From PFJX01 sp040757575 (GTDB lineage Bacteria; Pseudomonadota; Gammaproteobacteria; Burkholderiales; Thiobacillaceae), in assembly GCA_040757575.1 (NCBI GenBank), contig JBFLXA010000001.1:62001-126000 (forward strand): a DNA stretch of 64,000 nt. The letters run 5' to 3'. Positions within the stretch are counted from its first letter, which is position 1, and each line of letters starts with the position of its first letter. The position numbers and the translations under genes were made by a program. Shown one piece after another: positions 28,677-37,744 of the stretch. The notes under the pieces were generated by a model. It was given only the letters and a program-made list of their open reading frames with translations. It made no database searches and had not been told where the DNA came from.

Positions 28677-29624
28677 TCAACTTAGCAAAGCAATCCAGAC
28701 CGGCAAAGTCACCAGGAACAGGAGGCTGCTCCAGCTGGCCGTCAACGCCGCAGCCCGCACATCCAGGTGGAAACGATCAGCAAAACTGGCGGCCATAAGC
28801 ATGGTGGGCATGGCAGTTTCCAGCACGGCCGCCGCCTGGGCTGGGTGCAACTCGCCGAAGGTCAGCACCGCCGCCCCCCAGGCCAGCAAGGGCGCCAGTA
28901 CCAGCTTGACCGCCACAGCGGCCAGCACCGGCCGGGAAGGCTTCAATCGGCCCCAGGGAATGGACAGCCCCAGGGTGAACAGCATGATGGGAATGGTGGC
29001 CTGGCCCATGAACTTGGCCGCCTTGATGAGGGGCTCCACGTGGATATCCAGCAGATTGACAGCAAACCCCAGCACGAAGCCCCAGATGGGCGGCAGGGTC
29101 AGCACCGTGCGCAGCAGGCTGGTGCCCTGCCCCCCCTCATGGCCCAGGCGCGTGGCAATCCACACCCCGAAAGTCCACACCAGGGGCGTGGAAGCCAGCA
29201 CATCGGCAAAGGCCGCATAACTGCCGCCGATGTCGCCGTACAGAAAGGTCAGGGTGGGATAGCCCATGAACAAGACATTGCCGAACACCCCCGCCAGCAG
29301 GATGGCCGCCCGGGTTTCCCGGGAAAGCCCCCGGCCAACAGGACTATGGAACAGGAGGGGATAGAGCAGACCGAAAGCGAGGCCAATTCCCAGGATGGTG
29401 ATGACCGGCACTGTCAGCAGCTGGGGGGTGATTTCTGCCTGGGCGGACAGGGCAAACAACAGGGGCGGTGCGAACACATCCACCACCAGACGGTTGAGAT
29501 TGACCCGCAGGGTATCCGCAGGGAACTGGGGCCGGTACCGCACCCACAGGCCACCTGCCGCCACCAGCAGGGCGATGGGGAGCCAGACCTGGAGGAGGAG
29601 CTGGAGGAGGAAGCTGGGGGTCAT
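28677..29624 (-). CDS. AEC family transporter
   Basis: A 315-residue integral membrane protein with about ten hydrophobic segments in two repeats, of the auxin efflux carrier family (PF03547 type). VNLNRLVVDVFAPPLLF and TIPIMLFTLGLSIPWG in the middle of each half are typical broken-helix segments. Bacterial members export or import dicarboxylates such as malate or malonate. Substrate is unknown here. Confidence 0.82.
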   Translation of the reverse strand: MTPSFLLQLLLQVWLPIALLVAAGGLWVRYRPQFPADTLRVNLNRLVVDVFAPPLLFALSAQAEITPQLLTVPVITILGIGLAFGLLYPLLFHSPVGRGLSRETRAAILLAGVFGNVLFMGYPTLTFLYGDIGGSYAAFADVLASTPLVWTFGVWIATRLGHEGGQGTSLLRTVLTLPPIWGFVLGFAVNLLDIHVEPLIKAAKFMGQATIPIMLFTLGLSIPWGRLKPSRPVLAAVAVKLVLAPLLAWGAAVLTFGELHPAQAAAVLETAMPTMLMAASFADRFHLDVRAAALTASWSSLLFLVTLPVWIALLS

Positions 29625-29719
29625 GGGGGAATTTTAGGGGGTGGGATGCCTTTGGGCGGAGGGATTTTGCATACCGTTTTGGTGGTCTTCGGGGGTATTG
29701 GGACTTTGGGCGGGTTTCA

Positions 29720-30392
29720 CTCCCTCTCCCACCGGGAGAGGGACGGGGCGAGGGAGCAACGGTTGCTTATCCATGCAGGGCGGCTTTGGCCGGGGGCGCC
29801 CGGCGGCGCCTTACTTTCTTTGCTTGTGCAAAGAAAGTAAGCAAAGAAAGCACACCCCGCTGCCGGCGAAACCCCGAGGATTTCAGCCTTGCCCGGGCGG
29901 CGAAAGAACTCGCTTCGCTCAGACAACTTTCGCCGACTACCCCCGGCCAAGCCCGAAATCCCCGGCGCCGTCAGAGGGGATGAAAAGCGTCGCGTAAGCC
30001 GAGGTCTGCTCCAGTGGAAACATTGGCATCGGACGGTTTTCCCCCTCTTCGTCGCCAATTTTTGTGTTTCCGTCCGGGGGAAGTCGGCGAGCACTGTCTG
30101 AGCCCCGCAGGGGCGAGTTGCGCAGCCGCCCGGACGGAAGCGGAAAAATTGGGCACCCGAAGGGCGACGAAGCGGGGCGTGCTTTCTTTGGTACCTTTCT
30201 TTGCACGAGCAAAGAAAGGTACGCGCTGCCGGGCGCCCCCGGCCAAAGCCGCCCTGCGTACTGAATCCCCGCGTTTAGGAGGGGAGGCAAACGCTAAACC
30301 CCAGACCCCACAACCCAGGCAGCAATATCTACTGCCGGTAGATTAACAACCGTTGCTCCCTCGCCCCGGCTCTCTCCCGAAGGGAGAGGGGA
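29720..30392. repeat. composite inverted-repeat element between AEC transporter and aspS
   Basis: This roughly 775 bp gene-free gap (29625-30401) is filled by nested palindromes. The outer arms (29720-29766 and the complement of 30346-30392) both contain CCCTCTCCC, GGGAGAGGG/GGGAGAGAG and GGGGCGAGGGAGCAACGG. Inside, two 14 bp perfect stems occur: CTTACTTTCTTTGC-TTGT-GCAAAGAAAGTAAG (29810-29841) and GTACCTTTCTTTGC-ACGA-GCAAAGAAAGGTAC (30191-30222), each flanked by a GGCGGCTTTGGCCGGGGGCG tract in opposite orientation. More hairpins lie at 29900-29935 and 30049-30170. Short frames here read FFACAKKVSKEST and FFARAKKGTKEST and are translations of the repeat, not genes. No transposase is present. 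Confidence 0.8.
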
Positions 30393-30401
30393 AAAACCAC
30401 C

Positions 30402-32198
30402 TTACGCTGTAGGCGCGGCAGTGCCCGCCGTATTCCGCAGGCGGATATGCAATTCCCGCAGCTGCTTCTCGTCCACCAGGTTGGGGGCGCTGGTCATCAG
30501 GCAGGAAGCCCGCTGGGTCTTGGGGAAGGCGATGACGTCACGGATGGACTCGGCGCCGGTCATGAGGGTCACCAGCCGGTCCAGGCCGAAGGCCAGGCCG
30601 CCGTGGGGCGGGGCACCGTACTTGAGGGCGTCCAGCAGGAAGCCGAACTTCTCCTGACGCTCGGTCTCGCCGATGTTCAGGGCGGAAAACACCTTCTCCT
30701 GCACGTCTTCCCGATGGATACGGATGGAGCCGCCGCCCACTTCCCAGCCGTTCAACACCATGTCGTAGGCCTTGGACAGGGCCTTGCCCGGGTCGCTGGT
30801 GAGATAGTCGGCATGACCGTCCTTGGGGGCGGTGAAAGGGTGGTGCAGGGCATCCCAACGGTTCTCGTCCTCGTTGAACTCAAACATGGGGAAATCCACC
30901 ACCCACAGGGGCGCCCAGGCCCGGCCGTCCACGTAGCCCTTCTCGTGGCCCACCTTGGCCCGCAGGGCGCCCAGGGCGTCGTTCACCACCTTGGCCTTGT
31001 CGGCGCCGAAGAAGATCAGGTCGCCGTTCTGGGCGCCGGTGCGCTCCATCACGGTCTTCAGGGCGGCTTCGTTCAGGTTCTTGACGATGGGGGATTGCAG
31101 GCCGGTCTCGTTCAGCTGGGTCACGTCGTTGACCTTGATGTAGGCCAGGCCCTTGGCGCCGTAGATCTTCACGAATTCCGTATAACCATCGATCTCGCCC
31201 CGGGACAGGCTGGCGCCGCCGGGGATGCGCATGGCGGCCACCCGGCCCTTCGGGTCGTTGGCGGGGCCGGAGAAGACCTTGAAGGCCACGTCCTGCATGG
31301 CGTCGGTGACTTCGGTGATCTCCAGGGTGACACGCATGTCCGGTTTGTCGGAACCGTAGCGGGACATGGCCTCGCTATAGGGCATGCGGGGGAAGGGATT
31401 GGGCAGGTCGATGTCCTGGGCTTTCTTGAACATGTCCCGGATCATGCCTTCCACCAGGCTCATGACGTCTTCTTCTTCCACGAAGGACATCTCCAGGTCC
31501 ACCTGGGTGAATTCGGGCTGGCGGTCTGCCCGCAGGTCCTCGTCCCGGAAACATTTCACGATCTGGAAGTAGCGGTCGAAGCCGGACACCATGAGCAACT
31601 GCTTGAACAGCTGGGGGGATTGGGGCAGGGCGTAGAACATGCCGTCGTGGACCCGGGAGGGCACCAGGTAGTCCCGGGCCCCTTCCGGCGTGGAACGGGT
31701 CAGCATGGGGGTCTCGATGTCCATGAACCCGTGGCTGTCCAGGTAGTCCCGCATCAGCTTGGCCACCCGGTAGCGCAAACGCATGTTGTGCTGCATGGGG
31801 GCCCGGCGCAGATCCAGGTAGCGGTATTGCAGGCGGATGTTCTCGTTGATGTTGTCCTCGTCCATCTGGAACGGGGGCGTGAGGCTGGGGTTGAGCACTT
31901 CCAGGTTCTGGGTGAGCACTTCCACCATGCCCGTGGGCAGGTTGGGGTTCTCGGTGCCGGCAGGCCGAGCCCGCACCTTGCCCACCACCTTCAGCACGAA
32001 CTCGGAGCGGGTGTCTTCCGCCAGCTTGAAGGCCTCCGGGGTATCCGGATCGATCACCACCTGCACGGTGCCTTCCCGGTCCCGCAGGTCCACGAAAATG
32101 ACGCCGCCATGGTCGCGCCGGCGATGGGCCCAGCCGCAAAGGGTAAGGGTCTGGCCGATGTGGGTGGCGTTCACGGCGCCGCAGTAGAGATCACGCAT
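30402..32198 (-). CDS. aspS: aspartyl-tRNA synthetase
   Basis: A 598-residue class IIb synthetase of bacterial type. The OB-fold anticodon domain opens it (GWAHRRRDHGGVIFVDLRDR); class II motif 2 reads CFRDEDLRADRQPEFTQVD; the GAD insertion occupies about residues 290-420; motif 3 is GLAFGLDRLVTLMTG. It charges tRNA-Asp, and in lineages lacking AsnRS or with non-discriminating enzymes also tRNA-Asn. Upstream neighbour on the strand is the DUF502 gene 16 bp away. Confidence 0.97.
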   Translation of the reverse strand: MRDLYCGAVNATHIGQTLTLCGWAHRRRDHGGVIFVDLRDREGTVQVVIDPDTPEAFKLAEDTRSEFVLKVVGKVRARPAGTENPNLPTGMVEVLTQNLEVLNPSLTPPFQMDEDNINENIRLQYRYLDLRRAPMQHNMRLRYRVAKLMRDYLDSHGFMDIETPMLTRSTPEGARDYLVPSRVHDGMFYALPQSPQLFKQLLMVSGFDRYFQIVKCFRDEDLRADRQPEFTQVDLEMSFVEEEDVMSLVEGMIRDMFKKAQDIDLPNPFPRMPYSEAMSRYGSDKPDMRVTLEITEVTDAMQDVAFKVFSGPANDPKGRVAAMRIPGGASLSRGEIDGYTEFVKIYGAKGLAYIKVNDVTQLNETGLQSPIVKNLNEAALKTVMERTGAQNGDLIFFGADKAKVVNDALGALRAKVGHEKGYVDGRAWAPLWVVDFPMFEFNEDENRWDALHHPFTAPKDGHADYLTSDPGKALSKAYDMVLNGWEVGGGSIRIHREDVQEKVFSALNIGETERQEKFGFLLDALKYGAPPHGGLAFGLDRLVTLMTGAESIRDVIAFPKTQRASCLMTSAPNLVDEKQLRELHIRLRNTAGTAAPTA

Positions 32199-32214
32199 TT
32201 TTGGGTTCCTGGTC

Positions 32215-32841
32215 TTAATCGCCGGGGTAATGGTTGGCGGAAGGTTTCATGGTTTGGGTAACGACACCCATGGAGACGATGGCCTTGAGGGCCGCGTCCA
32301 CGCTCATGTCCAGTTCGATGATTTCGTCCCGGGGCACGTAGAAGTAGAAGCCGTTCACCGGGCTGGGGGTGGTGGGAATGAACACGGCCACATGGCCCCG
32401 GGGCAGCTTTTCCGTCACCTCGTCGGGCACGTTGGTCTGGAAGGCCAGGGACCAGGCCTGGGGGTGGGGATAGTGCACCAGCAGCACCTTCTTGAAGGCC
32501 ATGCCCTGGCCGGAAAACAGACTGTCGGACACCTGTTTGACGCTGCCGTAGATGGATTTGACCACCGGGATGCGGTTGAGCAGGCCTTCCCACATCAGGA
32601 CCAGTCGCTGGCCCAGCAGGTTGGTGGCCAGCACCCCGGTGACCACCACCACCACGGCCGTCAGGATGACTCCCAGGCCGGGAATGCGAAAGCCCAGCCA
32701 GGCCTCGGGCCGCCAGGTTTCCGGCAACAGCAGCAGGGTCTGGTCCATCATGCCCAGCAAGGCGCTCATCACCCAGAAGGTGACGCCCAGGGGCACCAGC
32801 ACCAGCAGTCCGGTCAGAAAATAACGTTTAAGCGCGGCCAT
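32215..32841 (-). CDS. DUF502 family membrane protein
   Basis: A 208-residue protein. Two membrane segments (residues 8-30 and about 55-80, GLLVLVPLGVTFWVMSALL and GVILTAVVVVVTGVLATNL) precede a soluble part with IPVVKSIYGSVKQVSD and VAVFIPTTPSPVNGFYFYVP, which identify DUF502. Function is unknown; the family is often beside aspS in betaproteobacteria, as here. Confidence 0.88.
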   Translation of the reverse strand: MAALKRYFLTGLLVLVPLGVTFWVMSALLGMMDQTLLLLPETWRPEAWLGFRIPGLGVILTAVVVVVTGVLATNLLGQRLVLMWEGLLNRIPVVKSIYGSVKQVSDSLFSGQGMAFKKVLLVHYPHPQAWSLAFQTNVPDEVTEKLPRGHVAVFIPTTPSPVNGFYFYVPRDEIIELDMSVDAALKAIVSMGVVTQTMKPSANHYPGD

Positions 32842-32905
32842 GGAATCTCATAAACAAATCGGGCAAACGCATTTGCGTTTGCCCGATTTCGGGTCGAATA
32901 CGTAC

Positions 32906-33151
32906 TCAGCTGCAAGCCGGACAGGCACCGGTACCGCAAGCGGGAGACGGGGCTTCTGCGGGCTTGGAGCCGTTCTTGAAGTCGGTGGCATAGTAGCCGT
33001 TGCCCTTCAACTGGAAACCGGCGGCCGTCAGCTGCTTGCTGAAGCTGGCCTTGCCGCACTGGGGACAGTCGGTGAGGGGGGCGTCACTGATCTTCTGCAT
33101 CACGTCCTGTTCAAAACCGCAATCGGCGCACTTGTAGGCATAGATGGGCAT
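32906..33151 (-). CDS. FmdB family zinc-ribbon protein
   Basis: An 81-residue protein beginning MPIYAYKCADCGFEQDVMQK with CxxC pairs YKCADCGFE and DCPQCGKAS, the FmdB zinc ribbon. The tail ends GTGACPACS, an added Cys pair seen in some relatives. FmdB proteins are thought to be regulatory but are uncharacterised. Located upstream of the DUF502-aspS pair on the same strand, as in many betaproteobacteria. Confidence 0.88.
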   Translation of the reverse strand: MPIYAYKCADCGFEQDVMQKISDAPLTDCPQCGKASFSKQLTAAGFQLKGNGYYATDFKNGSKPAEAPSPACGTGACPACS

Positions 33152-33244
33152 GGTGGGCTCCTTAGGCGAAATCGGGGCAATTATATCAATGGTTTCTTAT
33201 ATTTAGCCGCGTCCCCGGGGTTTCAAGAGGCAACCGGCTCCGGC

Positions 33245-34789
33245 TCATGTTGCGCCCTCCGCCCAGGCCTTCAGGAGCGGGTAGTTCAGCTTGCCCGTGC
33301 CCAGCAGGGGCAGGCTTTCCACCACCCGGATCTGCCGGGGCAGGGTGATTTCCGGCAGGCCCTGGGCCTTGGCTTCCTGGGCCAGGCGCTCCCGGGCCAG
33401 GGCCGGCTCCGTGGTGAACAGGACGATGGACTCTCCCCGGCCCGGGTCCGGAATGCAGGTGGCGGCATGCATGGCATCCGGGGAAACTGCCCGGGCCAGG
33501 CCCTCCACCGTTTCCAGGGACACCATTTCCCCCGCCACCTTGGCGAAACGTTTCAGGCGCCCCAGGATGGTGAGAAAGCCATCCGGGCTGATGTCCACCA
33601 CGTCCCCCAGGTTGTACCAGCCTTCCCCCAGGCTGGACCAGGGCGAAGCGAGTTCCCCCGGCCGGTCGTGGAGATAATAGCCGGACAACAGGTTGGGACA
33701 CCGCACATGCAGCTCCCCGCCCCGCTCGATGCCTTCCACGGGCACCACTCGGGCCTCGATGCCCGTCAGTAGGGGGCCCACGGTACCGGGACGGTTGTTG
33801 CCCGGCCGGTTCACCGACAGCACCGGGGCCGTTTCCGTGGCCCCGTAGCCTTCCAGGATGTCCACCCCGAACTTGTCTCGCCAGGCCTGCCGCACCGGTT
33901 CCGCCAGTTTCTCGGCCCCGGCCACCACGTAGCGCAGGGTTTTCAGGTCTTCCGGCTCGGCATGGCGGGCGTAATGGCTGAGGAAGGTACTGCTGCCGAA
34001 CAGGGCAGTAGACTGGGTGGCGCCGATCAGTTTCGGAATTTCCTTGAAATGCAGGGGCGTGGTGTAGAGCACCAGACGGGCACCACTGATCAGGGGCAGG
34101 AGCGTCCCGGCCGTGAGGCCGAAGGAATGGAAGATGGGCAGGCAGTTGAACACCTTGTCCCGCACCGTCAGGGGCAGAAAATCAAGAATCTGGGCCACGT
34201 TGGACAACAGGGCCCGGTGGGAGAGCACCACCCCCTTGGGTCTGCCTTCCGACCCGGAGGTGAACAGCACCACCGCTGGCGCCTCGGCGTTGCCCCGGGG
34301 CACGGCGGCCAGGGGGAACCAGAGGGCAAAGCCCATGAGCCAGAGCTTGTCCAGCAGGCCGAAATTCCCCCGCTCATCCTCCAGGTACACCAGACGCAGG
34401 TCCTTCAGCCCGGCCACCACGGTTTCCAGTCCGGCCTTCCTGATGAACAGGCGGGACGTGACCACCGTCTGCGCCCGGGCCACCTGGCAGGCGCTCTGCA
34501 TGCCCTCGGTGCCAGCGGTGTAGTTGAGCATGCAGGGCACCCGGCCCTGGGATGAAAGCCCCAGCATGAGCCCCACGGTACTGGCCATGTTGGGCATCAG
34601 CACCCCCACATGCTCCCCGGGCTGGGTGAACCGGGCCGTCAGACGCCCCAGGGCCAGGGCCATCTTCAGCAGTTCGCCGTAGGTATAGGTGCCGGGCTTC
34701 TGGTCTTCCCACTGGCCCGGCGTGTTCCGGCCGAAGCGGCGGGTCGCCTGGACCAGGGCGGAAAAGAGGGTATCGGTGGGGCTGACCAT
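33245..34789 (-). CDS. AMP-forming acyl-CoA/acyl-ACP synthetase-like enzyme
   Basis: A 514-residue adenylate-forming ligase. VVLFTSGSEGRPKGVVLSH is the AMP-binding P-loop, GYGATETAP the A5 core, YNLGDVVDISPDGFLTILGR the A7 hinge, and LLGTGKLNYP supplies the C-terminal catalytic Lys. The sequence recalls the synthetase half of Aas-type enzymes that activate fatty acids. Its start overlaps the stop of the FadL-type porin (TGATG), linking it to uptake of hydrophobic substrates. Confidence 0.82.
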   Translation of the reverse strand: MVSPTDTLFSALVQATRRFGRNTPGQWEDQKPGTYTYGELLKMALALGRLTARFTQPGEHVGVLMPNMASTVGLMLGLSSQGRVPCMLNYTAGTEGMQSACQVARAQTVVTSRLFIRKAGLETVVAGLKDLRLVYLEDERGNFGLLDKLWLMGFALWFPLAAVPRGNAEAPAVVLFTSGSEGRPKGVVLSHRALLSNVAQILDFLPLTVRDKVFNCLPIFHSFGLTAGTLLPLISGARLVLYTTPLHFKEIPKLIGATQSTALFGSSTFLSHYARHAEPEDLKTLRYVVAGAEKLAEPVRQAWRDKFGVDILEGYGATETAPVLSVNRPGNNRPGTVGPLLTGIEARVVPVEGIERGGELHVRCPNLLSGYYLHDRPGELASPWSSLGEGWYNLGDVVDISPDGFLTILGRLKRFAKVAGEMVSLETVEGLARAVSPDAMHAATCIPDPGRGESIVLFTTEPALARERLAQEAKAQGLPEITLPRQIRVVESLPLLGTGKLNYPLLKAWAEGAT

Positions 34790-36057
34790 CAGAATGTATG
34801 GGTGTACTGGACGCTGAGGATATCCACGTGGCTGTCGTAGCTGCCCACCAGATCGCCGTTGGCTACGCTGGACAGCTCCATCCGGGCATCGTCGGCAAAG
34901 ATGTGGGTGTAGCCCACATCCAGGGTGCTCCCTGCACGCAGGCGGTACTGAAATCCCAGGGAGGCCCAGATACGGTCCTCGTCCGGGATGCGGGGGGTGC
35001 GGGTAGCGGTGGGCACGGGGCTTTCATCGAAGGCCAGACCCATGCGCAGGGTCAGGTTACGGTTTATGTGCCGGTTGGCCCCCAGGGACAGCCGCCAGCT
35101 GTTACGCCACTTCTCCCGGGTGTCGTCAACGATGGCGCCATTGGGCCGCCGCACCGTCAACCGGTCAAACAGGCTCCACTGAATCCAGGTCGCGTCCGCC
35201 AGCAGGTCCCAGTCCGGCGACAGTATCTTGAACAGGCTCAGGGAAGCGCTGGCCGGCAGGCTGGCCTTGGCGCTGACGGGGCCATCTGCCAGAACGGCCG
35301 CCAGGGGGGCGGGCCGGCTTTCATATTTCACCGTTCCTTCCAGGGTGTAATCCACCTTGGAGCGGTAACTCAGGCCAATACGGGTGCCGGGCGCAGGTTC
35401 GAACAGCATTCCCAGGTTGTAGCCCCAGCCCCAGTCATCCCCCTTCACCGTCGCCAGGCCTTCCATGTCCGTGAATGCAACGTTGGCCGCCCCGTAGTTG
35501 GCCATTTTGCTCAGTTCCGCCTCTGCCCGCTGGGCGTTGAGGCCCAGGCCCAGGGACCAGCGCTCATTCAGACGGATACCCAGGGAAGGGTTGATATTGA
35601 TGGTTTGCAGATCCGACTTCACTGCGTGGTAACGGCCCACCCAGTCTTCGTCGTATTCCGTGACCAGACCGAAGGGGGCGCTCACCCCAAGCCCAAACAC
35701 CAGCCCCTGGCCCAGGGGCCAGGCCATGAAGAAGTTGGGCGCCAGGGCGAGGGAGCCGGCGTCGCCGCCATTGTCACCCAGGGTATCCTGATTCAGTCCT
35801 TTGGTACTGGCAGCGTCGGAAAACCGGGCCGAAGGCAAAATGAGATGTCCCGCCACCACGACCTGGCGTCCATCCAGCCGGGCCAGGCCCGCCGGGTTGA
35901 AATACACCGTGCTGGCATCTTCCGCCACGGCCGCCTGGCCAGCATAGGCATTGCCCAGGCCACTGACGTTCTGCTAGATGAGGGCGAATCCGGCGGCATG
36001 GGTGCCGGCAACACTCAAGAGCCCTGCCAATGCCACCGTGACCTGCGTCAACTTCAT
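34789..36057 (-). pseudogene. FadL-type outer membrane transporter interrupted by an amber codon
   Basis: Reading from the ATG at 36055-36057 gives MKLTQVTVALAGLLSVAGTH plus AAGFALI, a signal peptide and the usual mature start, then TAG at 35974-35976, and then in the same frame QNVSGLGNAYAGQAAVAEDA and a full OMPP1/FadL beta-barrel of 394 residues ending in the aromatic-rich VQYTHTF. Relatives have Glu (or Ser) where TAG stands, so a single GAG-to-TAG change explains it. The 81-base leader before the stop and all the rest are intact and have no other lesion. A GTG start inside at 35928 would make a barrel without signal peptide, so the protein is non-functional unless the stop is suppressed or the base is a sequencing error. 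FadL porins import long-chain fatty acids or aromatics. Confidence 0.8.
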
Positions 36058-36111
36058 GTTTTTCCCCTTTGCGTTGTCTCCGAATACGGCGCGACAGTTT
36101 ATACGTTCTGG

Positions 36112-37134
36112 CTAGATTGCCAGCCAGCGGCCGGCCTGTTGCAGACGGTCCGGGTAGCTGGGCACTTCCGCCAGATCACAGCGCACCAGTGCCACATGCC
36201 ATTTACGCCGGTCCCGGCCCTGCATTTCATGCAACTGGATGGGATATGCACCCAATTGCGAAGCACCCAAATGAGAAGCACCCAAATCCGGCGCGCCCGC
36301 TTGGGGGGAATCCGCCTCCTGGCACACCCCCAGGGCATCCACCAGCAGGGAGCGGGGCTGGAGCTGTAGATAGGTCTCCGCCTGGTCCATGACCGCAGCG
36401 AAATGGGCCGGATAGGCCGCCAGTTCCGCCCGGGCAATGCTGTCCCCCAGTTCGACCAGAATCCGCTCCAGGGCCTGCCGGGCCTGAGGGTCTTCCGGGT
36501 GCTGACGCAATCTTGCCTGGGCTTCGTCCCGGGCCTGTTCCAGTTCATGGCGCCGATCCTGCAGGGCCTGCACCCGCTCCTGCACCCGCCCCAGCAAAGA
36601 CTCCATGAAACGCCGCAGCAGCAGCTCCCGGGCGGCGGCCTCGCTGTCCGCCAGGCCGCTGAAGGTATGGTCCGTGAAATAGACCACCTGCTGGGAAACC
36701 TCCCGTTGCAGGGTGTCGTTGCGCAGGGTCATGCCCATGATGTTCCGGGTCTGCAAGCGCACCCCCAGCAAGGCATAGGCTTCGGTTGCCTCCGGGTGGG
36801 CCCGGCTCCAGTCCCGCACGGCCTGGCTGCTCACCAGGGACTGGATGATGCTGTCGGCGGAGCCGAACAGGGCATGCACCACCGCATCCCGGGCAAAGGC
36901 GGCCCGGTTCACCGCCACCGGCTCCGGCACCCGGTCCGCCAGGGCATGACAGTAGGCCAGGGCCTTGCCCAGACTGGCCAGATAGGCTTTGGGATAACCG
37001 GACGCCAGCCGCAGTCGAGGGTCCACCTGGTCCAGGGCCCAGGGCAGCAAATCCCCCAGGTCTTCCGCCGAGGGGGCATCGGCAGACAGATGCAGGCGGG
37101 CCAGGGTCTTCCGCACGCCCGCAAGCCAGTCCAT
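36112..37134 (-). CDS. coiled-coil protein of unknown function
   Basis: A 340-residue soluble protein with no signal peptide. Residues about 165-250 are charged and helical (LLGRVQERVQALQDRRHELE and following), a probable coiled coil. Near residues 283-295 a short repeat ADLGASHLGASQLGAYP comes from 15-bp tandem DNA units (GAAGCACCCAAATGA-like). Seven histidines and few cysteines show no clear active site. No family is recognised. It lies between ssb and the FadL-type pseudogene on the same strand. Confidence 0.65.
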   Translation of the reverse strand: MDWLAGVRKTLARLHLSADAPSAEDLGDLLPWALDQVDPRLRLASGYPKAYLASLGKALAYCHALADRVPEPVAVNRAAFARDAVVHALFGSADSIIQSLVSSQAVRDWSRAHPEATEAYALLGVRLQTRNIMGMTLRNDTLQREVSQQVVYFTDHTFSGLADSEAAARELLLRRFMESLLGRVQERVQALQDRRHELEQARDEAQARLRQHPEDPQARQALERILVELGDSIARAELAAYPAHFAAVMDQAETYLQLQPRSLLVDALGVCQEADSPQAGAPDLGASHLGASQLGAYPIQLHEMQGRDRRKWHVALVRCDLAEVPSYPDRLQQAGRWLAI

Positions 37135-37189
37135 GGGGCTAACCTTCCCGGGTCAGTGGCACCCCGCCGGGCAACACCTGTATGTGTGC

Positions 37190-37663
37190 CTAGAACGGGA
37201 TGTCGTCGTCGGGCATGCCGGCAAAGCCGCCCGCGTCGTTGCTACGGGCTGGCTTGGCAGCACCACCGCTGCGGGCCGGGGGTGGCGCGTCCATGGCGTC
37301 GTCGCCGCCGTAATCCGCCACGCCACCGCCGCCCCGGCCGCCCAGCATCTGCATGCGGTCGCCCCGGATCTCGGTGGTGTAGCGGTCGTTGCCTTCCTTG
37401 TCCTGCCACTTGCGGGTACGCAGGCTGCCTTCCACGTACACCTGGCTGCCTTTTTTCAGGTATTGGCCGCAGATTTCCGCCGTCTTGCCGAAGAAGGCCA
37501 CGGAATGCCACTCGGTCTGTTCCTGCATATCGCCACTGCGGTCCTTGAACTTGTCCGTGGTGGCGATGCGCAGGTTGGCCACAGCATCGCCGCTGGGCAG
37601 ATAGCGCATCTCCGGGTCCCGGCCCAGGTTGCCGATGATGATGACCTTGTTCACAGATGCCAT
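37190..37663 (-). CDS. ssb: single-stranded DNA-binding protein
   Basis: A 157-residue SSB. MASVNKVIIIGNLGRDPEMRY opens the OB fold, and the protein ends PDDDIPF, the acidic tip that recruits repair and replication proteins. The middle is a glycine-rich linker as usual. It is found upstream (on the opposite strand) of the uvrA-side MFS gene, a common ssb-MFS-uvrA arrangement in betaproteobacteria. Confidence 0.96.
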   Translation of the reverse strand: MASVNKVIIIGNLGRDPEMRYLPSGDAVANLRIATTDKFKDRSGDMQEQTEWHSVAFFGKTAEICGQYLKKGSQVYVEGSLRTRKWQDKEGNDRYTTEIRGDRMQMLGGRGGGGVADYGGDDAMDAPPPARSGGAAKPARSNDAGGFAGMPDDDIPF

Positions 37664-37744
37664 GGCGTTGTCCCTTTGCTGCGATGAATTGTTCGGTGGA
37701 AGGCGGCCAAGGATACCCGAAAGGCACCCGCCGCTAAAACACGC

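Noticed and set aside
29786..30246. Short frames encoding FFACAKKVSKEST and FFARAKKGTKEST peptides
   Set aside because: They are translations of the inverted repeat arms in several frames and both strands, without start context.
30447..32261. 604-residue plus-strand frame
   Set aside because: Antisense to aspS; composition is typical of a GC-rich shadow.
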